Origin: Pseudobutyrivibrio ruminis
GTDB lineage: Bacteria > Bacillota > Clostridia > Lachnospirales > Lachnospiraceae
Direction: 5' to 3'
Length of the DNA: 64,000 nt
Assembly: GCF_015057245.1 (NCBI RefSeq)
Contig: NZ_SVET01000007.1
Location: forward strand, 62,001-126,000
This document shows positions 15,631 through 22,912 of this stretch, piece by piece. The notes under the pieces were generated by a model, which saw only the letters and a program-made list of their open reading frames with translations, made no database searches and was not told the origin of the DNA. Every line of letters starts with the position of its first letter. The stretch's first letter is position 1. Made by a program: the position numbers and the translations under genes.

Positions 15631-16506
15631 TTACTCGTACTTAATTCCAAGTACTTCTTTCATGTGTTCGATTGGCATTTCTTTGCCTGTCCAAAGCTTG
15701 AATGCTGCAGCACCCTGGAATAACATCATTCCAAAACCGTTCATTCTCTTACATCCAACTTCCTCAGCCATCTCAAGGAACTTTGTCTTAGCTGGTGCGT
15801 AAACTGTATCTGTTACGATAAGGTCTGGACGAAGATATGAAGTATCTGGTAACCATGTCTGGCCCTCAAGTGGCTTCATACCCATACCTGTTGCGTTTGC
15901 AAGAAGGTAAGAATCAGCGATTTCTCTTCTAAGAGCGTCAAGGTCTGCTAAGTCATAAAGTGTAGCCTTGCAGTTTGTTCTTTCGTTGATCTTGTTAACT
16001 GTTTCCTGAGCGTTCTCCCAGAAAGCATCCTTTACGTTGAAGATAGACATTTCTTTAACGCCATCAAGTGCTGCCTGAATCTGGATAGCAGTACCAGCAC
16101 CACCACAACCAACGATTGTCATTTTCTTTCCGATAACATCGATATCGTAGTCCTTAAGTGACTGCATGTAACCGATACCGTCTGTAATGTGACCTGTAAG
16201 AACACCGTTTTCATTTACGATTGTGTTTACAGCTCCGCAAAGCTCAGCAGCAGGAGATAACTTATCAAGATACTTACCTACTACAGTTTTGTTAGGCATA
16301 GAAACGTTTGAGCCTACAAGCTTAAGAGCTCTGATACCTTTTACAGCATCCTCGAGTGTGCTATTATCTACCTCAAATGCAAGGTAAGCATAGTCGAGAC
16401 CAAGATATGCAAATGCTTCATTGTGCATAGCTGGTGAGCTTGAGTGTCTGATTGGATAAGCCATAAGTCCGATAAGCTCTGTGTGTCCTGTAATTCTTTC
16501 TGCCAT
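15631..16506 (-). CDS. aroE: Shikimate dehydrogenase family protein (AroE/YdiB)
   Basis: 291-aa oxidoreductase interconverting shikimate (or quinate) and the 3-dehydro acid with NAD(P). The substrate site HSSSPAMHNEAF lies at about residues 21-32, and catalytic Lys is in SNVSMPNKTVVG near 68-79. The nucleotide-binding GCGGAGTA is near 133-140. The usual NTDG motif reads ITDG here: the catalytic Asp is kept but Asn is replaced by Ile. That suggests a catabolic or YdiB-like paralogue rather than the main biosynthetic AroE. First gene of the minus-strand operon, divergent from the LysR gene. Confidence 0.88.
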   Translation of the reverse strand: MAERITGHTELIGLMAYPIRHSSSPAMHNEAFAYLGLDYAYLAFEVDNSTLEDAVKGIRALKLVGSNVSMPNKTVVGKYLDKLSPAAELCGAVNTIVNENGVLTGHITDGIGYMQSLKDYDIDVIGKKMTIVGCGGAGTAIQIQAALDGVKEMSIFNVKDAFWENAQETVNKINERTNCKATLYDLADLDALRREIADSYLLANATGMGMKPLEGQTWLPDTSYLRPDLIVTDTVYAPAKTKFLEMAEEVGCKRMNGFGMMLFQGAAAFKLWTGKEMPIEHMKEVLGIKYE

Positions 16507-16570
16507 AATTTTAATTCCTCCATAAATTCTTTAAGATTTTGCATGCCCTTTGTTAAAATCTTAACAGTCT

Positions 16571-16666
16571 TTATACATATATTTTAATGTGTATTAATGT
16601 ATAATTCCAATACTTCTATTGCATATTATTAATAGCTTTTAGCTATCAATTGTGGTAAAATTGATA
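16571..16666. promoter_or_regulatory. Inverted repeats in the aroE-lysR divergent control region
   Basis: Two inverted repeats lie between the divergent aroE and lysR genes. TATCAAT-N9-ATTGATA (16644-16666) has the size and symmetry of LysR-type operators. TTATACAT pairs with ATGTATAA at 16571-16604. The first lies 54 bases before the LysR start, so it could serve both autoregulation and aroE activation. The rest of the 213-bp gap is AT-rich. Confidence 0.5.
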
Positions 16667-16719
16667 ATAAGTAATGAAAATACAACAATTATATTGTGCA
16701 AAACAGAGAGAGGAGAACT

Positions 16720-17604
16720 ATGACTCTAAATCAAATGATGTATTTTTATGAGGCAGCTAGATTACAGCATTTCAATCAGGCTGCGGAAAAGCTTCATATA
16801 TCAGAACCATCCCTTAGCCGCTCAATAAATGCCCTTGAATCAGAGCTAGGAGTAGTCTTATTTGAAAGAACTGGACGAAATGTAGTTTTGACCAAAACAG
16901 GAGATATTTTTTACGAGCACGTTGATAGAATTCTAAATGAAATCAATTTGGCTGATCGAAAAATGCATCAATTGACAGGTTCAGGAGGGCATATTGATTT
17001 AGCATATGTTGCTCCACTTGCTGGTTCTTTTATTCCAAATGTTTGTAGAGCGTTCCTATTAGAAGATAAAAATAAAGAAGTAACATTTAACTTCCATCAG
17101 GATATTACCTCTAAAAATATAGAAGGTTTAAAGTCAGGTAACTACGATATTATATTTGGTTCCTTTGTGAAGGATGAGCCAAATATTAAGTTTATTCCTA
17201 TATTACAACAGGAACTGGTGGTTATTATTCCTAAGGGACATCCATTGGAAGAAAACGATACCTTAGATGCATCAATTTTTGAAAAATACCCTGTTTTGGG
17301 ATACACACGCAAATCAGGCTTAGGTCGTTTGACCAGGGACTTCTTTTTGCAGAATAAGGTTGAGCCTAACTTTATTTGCGAATCACCAGATGAAAATGGT
17401 ATCGCGGCTCTTGTAGCAGCCAACTTTGGTATAGCTTTAGTTGCAGACGTAGATAGTATTCATAGAAATGACGTTATAATAAAGAAGCTTTCCACTGAAT
17501 ATAGTCTTTCACACACTGTTTATATGGCGTATATGAAGGGAAGATACCAGATGCCTGCCGTAAAACGTATGATTGACTTCATATTGGTACATTCGATGCA
17601 CTAA
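16720..17604 (+). CDS. LysR-type transcriptional regulator
   Basis: 294-aa regulator. The N-terminal winged helix-turn-helix is clear: FNQAAEKLHISEPSLSRSI at about residues 18-36, then LESELGVVLFERTGR. It is followed by the periplasmic-binding-like effector domain (about 90-290). The start at 16720 follows GAGAGGAGAACT. It is divergent from aroE-MFS-aroD and upstream of the flavin reductase gene, the usual position of a regulator activated by a pathway metabolite. In Listeria, as I recall, the LysR protein QuiR responds to shikimate and controls similar genes. The effector here is inferred to be shikimate or quinate. Confidence 0.9.
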   Translation: MTLNQMMYFYEAARLQHFNQAAEKLHISEPSLSRSINALESELGVVLFERTGRNVVLTKTGDIFYEHVDRILNEINLADRKMHQLTGSGGHIDLAYVAPLAGSFIPNVCRAFLLEDKNKEVTFNFHQDITSKNIEGLKSGNYDIIFGSFVKDEPNIKFIPILQQELVVIIPKGHPLEENDTLDASIFEKYPVLGYTRKSGLGRLTRDFFLQNKVEPNFICESPDENGIAALVAANFGIALVADVDSIHRNDVIIKKLSTEYSLSHTVYMAYMKGRYQMPAVKRMIDFILVHSMH

Positions 17605-17636
17605 TTATTTACAAAAAATGAATTGGATTTTAATGT

Positions 17637-17690
17637 TAAAGCGGGATTATACTTTTCTTATAAAAAAGGAAAGCATGCCCGCTTTTCATC
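17637..17690 (+). terminator. Possible terminator between lysR and the flavin reductase
   Basis: AAAGCGGG pairs with CCCGCTTT across an AT-rich interior that can itself fold (TTTTCTT with AAGGAAA). The T-run after it is short, so termination is uncertain. Confidence 0.45.
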
Positions 17691-17741
17691 TTGACAGCTC
17701 TTATCACGTAAATTTTTGTTTGTAAATAGGAGCATTCTATA

Positions 17742-19742
17742 ATGAGAAATAAGTATCCACACATTTTTGAACCACTTACAATTCGTCGTATGACACTTAA
17801 GAATCGTATCATGATGACACCAATGGGAACTAACTACGGTGATCAGAATGGCGAGATGACATTTGTTCATATTGATTACTATGAGCAGAGAGCAAAGGGT
17901 GGCACAGGATTATTAATGGTTGAAAATGCTAGTGTCTTTTCACCACAGGGTTCTAATGGTACAACCCAGCTTCGAATTGATCATGATAATTTCATTCCAC
18001 GTTTATATTACTTTACAGAGAGAATGCATAAGCATGGCGCTTGTGTAGGTATTCAGATTAACCACGCTGGTGCATCAGCTGTTTCTGCTCGTACAGGAGA
18101 GCAGCCAGTTTCTGCATCAGATATTCCTTCAAAGGCAGGCGGGGAGATTCCACGTCCACTTGAGAAAGAAGAAATCTACAATATTGTAAAGAAGTATGGT
18201 GAGGCAGCAAAGCGTGCACAGACAGCCGGTTTTGACTGTGTTGAAATTCATGCTGGTCACTCATATCTTTTGAGCCAGTTCCTTTCACCTACTACTAATA
18301 AGCGTACAGATGAGTTTGGTGGATCACCAGAAAATCGTGCTAGATTTACAAAGCTTGTTGTAGAAGAGGTAAGAAAGCAGGTAGGACCATTCTTCCCAAT
18401 TTTTGTCCGTATTAGTGCTGATGAGTTTGTCGAGGGAGGTAACACACTAGAGGACACTATCGAGTATTTACAGTACTTCCAGGAAGAAGTAGACGTATTT
18501 GACGTTTCTGCTGGTCTTAATAGTTCTATTCAGTTCCAGATTGACGCAAACTATCTTCCAGACGGATGGCGTTCATACATGGCAAAGGCTGTTAAAGAAA
18601 AATATGGCAAGCCATGTGTAACAATGGGAAATATTCGTGATCCTAAGGTCGCTGAGGAAATTCTAGAAAGAGGAGATGCTGATATCATCGGTATGGGCCG
18701 TGGTCTTATTGCAGATCCTAATTGGGTAAATAAGGTAGAGTTCAACCGTGAGGATGAGCTTCGCAAGTGTATTTCATGTAACGTAGGTTGCGCAGGCCAC
18801 AGAATTGGTCTCAACCTTCCAATTCGTTGTACAGTTAACCCAGCTGTTAACGCTAATGATGAATACTACAAGAGAAAGGTTAATAAGCCTTGCAACGTTG
18901 TAGTAATCGGTGGTGGTACAGCAGGTCTTGAAGCTGCTTGTACAGCTGCAGAGGTTGGATGTACAACATTCCTTCTTGAGAAGAAGGCAGAGCTTGGTGG
19001 TCTTTCTGTTCAGATTTCAAAGATTCCTGATAAGAAGAGACTTGCTGATTTCCCTAAGTACATGATTAACCGTGCTAGCAAATTAAGAAATCTCTTTATA
19101 TTTAAGAACAACAACACTACAGTTGATCAGATTAAGAGCTTGAACCCAGATATCATCGTAAATGCCACAGGTTCAAACCCTACATTACCACCTATCAAGG
19201 GATTATTAGACCTTGTTGATAAGGATGATTCAAATGTAGCTACAGTTATCAAGATGATCGAGCGTCTTGACTCTTATCCAGAGGATATGTCTGGTAAGAA
19301 GGTCGCTGTTGTTGGTGGTGGTGCCGTAGGTCTTGATGTTATGGAGTACTTCACAGAAAGAGGTGCTGAAGTTACTATCATCGAGATGTTACCTATCATT
19401 GGTAACGGACTTGATCCAATCACAAAGTGCGATACAGCAGCAAAGATGGCTAAGTACAATGTTCGTCAGATGACAAACACTGCACTTCAGGAAGTATGCA
19501 ACGATAAGTTTATTGTTAAGAATCCAGAGGGCGAAATTGAGAATATCGACTTTGATTTAGGCTTCATTTGCCTTGGTATGCGTTCTAACACACCTATCAT
19601 CGATGAGTTAAATACTGCATTTGAGGATACAAATGTTGAGATTTACAATATTGGTGATTCTAAGCGTGCTCGTCGTATTATCGAAGGAACAGAAGAAGGT
19701 CGTGATATTATCAAGGTTCTTGAGAGACATGATTTTCTTTAA
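17742..19742 (+). CDS. NADH:flavin oxidoreductase / enoate reductase (FadH-like)
   Basis: 666-aa FMN, FAD and [4Fe-4S] enzyme of the 2,4-dienoyl-CoA reductase/enoate reductase class, reducing activated C=C bonds with NAD(P)H. Residues 1-340 form the Old Yellow Enzyme barrel, including HAGHSYLLSQFLSP near 167-180. The cluster-binding Cys set CISCNVGC...RC follows at about 345-368. An FAD Rossmann motif (VVIGGGTAGLEAA) lies near 387-399 and an NAD motif (VAVVGGGAVGLDV) near 522-534. The beginning of the active site has HAGH rather than the common HGAH order. The aroE-aroD-LysR context suggests a cyclohexene or dehydroshikimate-type carboxylate as substrate. That is inference. Confidence 0.88.
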   Translation: MRNKYPHIFEPLTIRRMTLKNRIMMTPMGTNYGDQNGEMTFVHIDYYEQRAKGGTGLLMVENASVFSPQGSNGTTQLRIDHDNFIPRLYYFTERMHKHGACVGIQINHAGASAVSARTGEQPVSASDIPSKAGGEIPRPLEKEEIYNIVKKYGEAAKRAQTAGFDCVEIHAGHSYLLSQFLSPTTNKRTDEFGGSPENRARFTKLVVEEVRKQVGPFFPIFVRISADEFVEGGNTLEDTIEYLQYFQEEVDVFDVSAGLNSSIQFQIDANYLPDGWRSYMAKAVKEKYGKPCVTMGNIRDPKVAEEILERGDADIIGMGRGLIADPNWVNKVEFNREDELRKCISCNVGCAGHRIGLNLPIRCTVNPAVNANDEYYKRKVNKPCNVVVIGGGTAGLEAACTAAEVGCTTFLLEKKAELGGLSVQISKIPDKKRLADFPKYMINRASKLRNLFIFKNNNTTVDQIKSLNPDIIVNATGSNPTLPPIKGLLDLVDKDDSNVATVIKMIERLDSYPEDMSGKKVAVVGGGAVGLDVMEYFTERGAEVTIIEMLPIIGNGLDPITKCDTAAKMAKYNVRQMTNTALQEVCNDKFIVKNPEGEIENIDFDLGFICLGMRSNTPIIDELNTAFEDTNVEIYNIGDSKRARRIIEGTEEGRDIIKVLERHDFL

Positions 19743-19780
19743 GATTTAACTTCCTTATTAATTTAATCTAAAATTTATTT

Positions 19781-19823
19781 ATCAGACAGAAGGAAAAAGT
19801 GGTTTCTTTCTGTCTGATTTTTT
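19781..19823 (+). terminator. Intrinsic terminator after the flavin reductase
   Basis: ATCAGACAGAA pairs perfectly with TTCTGTCTGAT and is followed by a T-run. Confidence 0.88.
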
Positions 19824-19866
19824 AGTATGATACTATTCAAAATAAAGTATCAAAGGGGAATAAGAC

Positions 19867-20652
19867 ATGGAACAGCTCAAAATGTTAAGAGAGCATCTTG
19901 CTCAGAACGACGAAATTATTCTTAATGCACTGCTTATGAGAAATGCCATTGTTGAGGAAATTATGGCATACAAAGAAGAGAATGGTTTACAGATTTTACA
20001 GCCAGAACAGGATGAAAAAAGAGATCGCTGGTTAGACAAAAGCTTGGAAGGGAAACGTCACGGCAAGGAAGTAAAGGACATTTATAGTTCGATAGTTAAA
20101 AATGCCAAGCGTATCCAGGCTAGACACTTGTTTAATTACAATATTGTCCTGATTGGATTTATGGGAGCAGGTAAAACTACAATCTCTGATTATTTGAGCA
20201 CATGCTTTGCTATGGAAGTAGTAGAGATGGATCAGGTTATTTCTGATAGAGAGGGCATGTCTATTTCTGATATTTTTGAAGTGTATGGAGAAGAGCACTT
20301 TAGAAACGCGGAGACAAATCTTCTTAAGGAAATGCAATCAAAACGCAATGTGGTTATTTCGTGTGGTGGTGGTACACCAATGCGTGATGTAAACGTCCAG
20401 GAGATGAAGAAAAACGGACGCGTTGTTCTTTTGACTGCAAAGCCAGAGACAATCCTTGAGAGAGTGAAGGATAGCCACGATAGACCTCTTATCGAAAATA
20501 ATAAGAGTGTTGAATTTATAGAAGAGTTGATGCTTAAAAGAAGAGAGAAATATGTTGCTGCAGCTGATATCATAATTGAAACTGATGGCAAGTCAGAGCT
20601 GGAAATCTGCGAGGAACTTGTTAATTCTCTTTTAAAATTAGATAACGATTAA
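19867..20652 (+). CDS. Chorismate mutase-shikimate kinase fusion
   Basis: 261 aa. Residues 1-95 resemble the all-helical AroQ chorismate mutase fold (LREHLAQNDEIILNALLMRN, then IVEEIMAYKEENG). Residues 98-261 are a shikimate kinase with P-loop GFMGAGKTT (about 100-108). It also shows EMDQVI (shikimate-binding Asp), CGGGTPMRD and the lid DSHDRPLI. The two activities are not consecutive: kinase makes shikimate 3-phosphate, mutase acts later on chorismate. The AroQ half is divergent, so whether it is catalytic or allosteric is open. It has its own ribosome binding site (AAAGGGGAATAAGAC) and sits between terminators, so it may be monocistronic. Confidence 0.82.
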   Translation: MEQLKMLREHLAQNDEIILNALLMRNAIVEEIMAYKEENGLQILQPEQDEKRDRWLDKSLEGKRHGKEVKDIYSSIVKNAKRIQARHLFNYNIVLIGFMGAGKTTISDYLSTCFAMEVVEMDQVISDREGMSISDIFEVYGEEHFRNAETNLLKEMQSKRNVVISCGGGTPMRDVNVQEMKKNGRVVLLTAKPETILERVKDSHDRPLIENNKSVEFIEELMLKRREKYVAAADIIIETDGKSELEICEELVNSLLKLDND

Positions 20653-20655
20653 GAA

Positions 20656-20697
20656 AAAGCCTGAAGCCTATCTCAATGGATAAGCTTCAGGCTTTCT
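20656..20697. terminator. Bidirectional terminator between kinase fusion and hisK
   Basis: AAAGCCTGAAGC pairs perfectly with GCTTCAGGCTTT across a 15-base loop. It serves the fusion gene on the plus strand (TTT after the right arm). It overlaps the last codons of hisK, whose transcript meets AAAAAG-complement T bases on the minus strand. Confidence 0.8.
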
Positions 20698-21477
20698 ATT
20701 TTTAAATACATAATACTCATGAAAACCGCAATCATTTAATAAGTCAGGTAGCTTATCAAAATCTGCAGCAACATCCTCAGGAGTATGTGCGTCGGCACCA
20801 AGTGTAATCATTTTACCGCCTAATTCCTTGTACCTTTTAATAATAGATGGCGCAGGATTAGGAGCGCCCATTCCTTTTCTGAAGGCAGCAGTGTTTACCT
20901 CTAATGCCTTATCAAGCTTTATAATTTGCTGAAGGATTGCATCAATGATTTCTGAATATGGTTGATGTGTGTTGTGCTTTGTCTCCTGGTTACGTGCATA
21001 TCTAAATGCGTAGTCCAAATGTCCTACAGTATCGAAATTCGTAAATGCGGTAATGTTTTCCAGAATGGATTCGTAATATCTGGTGAGCAATGCGCTTTCT
21101 GTATCACGATCCCAGAAGCTGTCGAAGTATGGGTCCCATTTATCAACAAGGTGAGTGCTTCCTATTATGAAGTCATATGGATGAGCATTAACAGCTTCAT
21201 TGCATTTATCGACTACGTGAGGCTGAATGCCAACTTCCAGTCCATTTAATACGGTGAAGTCATCAGTTGATTCCTGCTTAGCAAGTTGATGCAATGTAGG
21301 GTAGTAGTTTTCTAAATCTAAATCGAAGAATCCAAACTGTTTTGGATAGTCAATATCAAGGTGATCCGTAAATGTGATACCAAGTAGTCCTTTTGCCTTT
21401 GCGGCGTTTATCATATCAATAGGAGAAGCATCGGAATCTCCAGAAAAATTGCAGTGCATGTGATTGTCCCAAAACAT
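20668..21477 (-). CDS. hisK: Histidinol-phosphatase, PHP (HisK) type
   Basis: 269-aa metal-dependent PHP-domain phosphatase. It starts with NHMHCNFSGDSDASP (the HxH metal site), then GITFTDHLD, GLEVGIQP, HPYDFIIGSTH and GHLDYAFRYAR. EVNTAAFRKG and TLGADAHTPEDV complete the metal ligands. This set matches HisK-type histidinol-phosphatases that make histidinol in histidine synthesis. Other PHP hydrolases share the fold, so the substrate is likely but not certain. No other his genes are in the window. It is divergent from gap. Confidence 0.85.
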   Translation of the reverse strand: MFWDNHMHCNFSGDSDASPIDMINAAKAKGLLGITFTDHLDIDYPKQFGFFDLDLENYYPTLHQLAKQESTDDFTVLNGLEVGIQPHVVDKCNEAVNAHPYDFIIGSTHLVDKWDPYFDSFWDRDTESALLTRYYESILENITAFTNFDTVGHLDYAFRYARNQETKHNTHQPYSEIIDAILQQIIKLDKALEVNTAAFRKGMGAPNPAPSIIKRYKELGGKMITLGADAHTPEDVAADFDKLPDLLNDCGFHEYYVFKNRKPEAYPLR

Positions 21478-21605
21478 TACTATGGCCTCCTTCTTATAAG
21501 TAACTAAATATTAAATGATGATATTGGCGGGTGCAAGAAATATTGTTTGAAAATACAAATAATATAAGCACATTGAGAAAATTTTAACAATATTTCAATT
21601 TGGGG

Positions 21606-21634
21606 TTGAATTATAGATTGATGTTGTATAAAAT
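21606..21634 (+). promoter_or_regulatory. Promoter of the gap gene
   Basis: TTGAAT (21606-21611) and TAAAAT (21629-21634) with an ideal 17-base spacer. The transcript would have a 5' leader of about 60 bases before gap. Confidence 0.7.
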
Positions 21635-21702
21635 AAAGTGCATACGGGGCTCTTTGAGAGCTTCAAAGAAAATTTTAAAAGAATCTTTAGGAGGATTTAA
21701 AA

Positions 21703-22719
21703 ATGGCAGTAAGAGTAGCAATCAACGGTTTTGGCCGTATCGGACGTCTTGCATTCCGTCAGATGTTCGGCGCAGAAGGTTACGAAGTAGTAGCAATCAA
21801 CGACTTAACTAGCCCAAAGATGTTAGCACATCTTTTAAAGTATGATTCATCACAGGGAAAGTATGAGCATGCAGCTGAGGTTTCTTACACAGATGATTCA
21901 ATCATCGTTTGCGGTAAGGAAATCAAGATTTATGCATTCCCAGACGCAAACAATTGCCCATGGGGTGACCTTAAGGTTGACGTAGTTCTTGAGTGCTCAG
22001 GATTCTACACATCAAAGGAAAAGGCACAGGCTCATATCAATGCAGGTGCTAGAAAGGTTGTTATCTCTGCACCAGCAGGAAACGATCTTCCTACAATCGT
22101 TTACAATACAAACCATGAGACACTTAAGGCTTCTGATACAATCATTTCAGCAGCTTCATGTACAACAAACTGCTTAGCACCTATGGCTGACGCACTTAAC
22201 AAGTACGCTCCAATCCAGTCTGGTATCATGGTAACAATCCACGCTTACACAGGTGATCAGATGACACTTGATGGCCCACAGAGAAAGGGTGATCTTCGTC
22301 GTTCACGTGCAGCAGCAGTTAACATCGTTCCTAACTCAACAGGTGCAGCAAAGGCTATCGGTCTTGTTATCCCAGAGCTTAACGGAAAGCTTATCGGATC
22401 TGCTCAGCGTGTTCCTACACCAACAGGTTCTACAACAATCCTTACAGCAGTTGTAAACAAGAAGGACGTTACAGTTGAGGGTATCAACGCAGCTATGAAG
22501 GCAGCAGCTAACGAGTCATTCGGTTACAACGAGGATGAAATCGTTTCTTCAGATATCGTAGGTATGAGATTTGGTTCTCTCTTCGATGCTACACAGACAA
22601 TGGTTTCTAAGATTTCTGATGATCAGTACGAAGTACAGGTTGTTTCTTGGTATGATAACGAGAACAGCTACACATCTCAGATGGTTCGTACAATTAAGTA
22701 CTTCTCAGAGTTAGCATAA
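21703..22719 (+). CDS. gap: Glyceraldehyde-3-phosphate dehydrogenase
   Basis: 338-aa NAD-dependent phosphorylating GAPDH, the first enzyme of the payoff half of glycolysis. It shows the nucleotide-binding start VAINGFGRIGRLAFRQM and the active-site SAASCTTNCLAP (catalytic Cys near residue 155). HAYTGDQ, SWYDNENSYTSQMVRT and QRVPTPTGS are also typical. Ribosome binding site TAGGAGG. Codon use is strongly biased toward preferred codons, as in a highly expressed gene. A strong terminator follows, so pgk may also be made from its own transcript. Confidence 0.98.
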   Translation: MAVRVAINGFGRIGRLAFRQMFGAEGYEVVAINDLTSPKMLAHLLKYDSSQGKYEHAAEVSYTDDSIIVCGKEIKIYAFPDANNCPWGDLKVDVVLECSGFYTSKEKAQAHINAGARKVVISAPAGNDLPTIVYNTNHETLKASDTIISAASCTTNCLAPMADALNKYAPIQSGIMVTIHAYTGDQMTLDGPQRKGDLRRSRAAAVNIVPNSTGAAKAIGLVIPELNGKLIGSAQRVPTPTGSTTILTAVVNKKDVTVEGINAAMKAAANESFGYNEDEIVSSDIVGMRFGSLFDATQTMVSKISDDQYEVQVVSWYDNENSYTSQMVRTIKYFSELA

Positions 22720-22745
22720 TTCGTTTTTTACGAAATACGACTTTT

Positions 22746-22780
22746 AAAGGGTCCGGTCCTATTGGACCGCGGCCCTTTTT
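22746..22780 (+). terminator. Intrinsic terminator after gap
   Basis: AAAGGG plus GGTCC pair with GGACC plus GCCCTTT, followed by T5. Confidence 0.88.
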
Positions 22781-22793
22781 ATTTTAGATATCT

Positions 22794-22889
22794 AAGTGAG
22801 CTAGTAGGAAACAAGCTCTTAGGTTTCTGAGTGAGACGTTTTAGTCGAAGGAAGAAACACTAAGGCTTGTGACCGTAACTAGCGGACTT
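22794..22889 (+). ncRNA. Structured RNA-like element, copy B, before pgk
   Basis: Same three-stem layout as 10421-10507. P1 pairs CTAGT with ACTAG (extended by AAGT/ACTT), P2 pairs CAAGC with GCTTG, and P3 pairs CTTAG plus GTTTCT with AGAAAC plus CTAAG. Relative to copy A, the stem bases change together while the loop and junction sequence is shared. It lies between the gap terminator and the pgk ribosome binding site (about 10 bases before it), so it could be a pgk leader. Copy A is downstream of a gene, which argues against a simple riboswitch. Confidence 0.6.
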
Positions 22890-22912
22890 GGGATTATATG
22901 GAGGATAAAATT

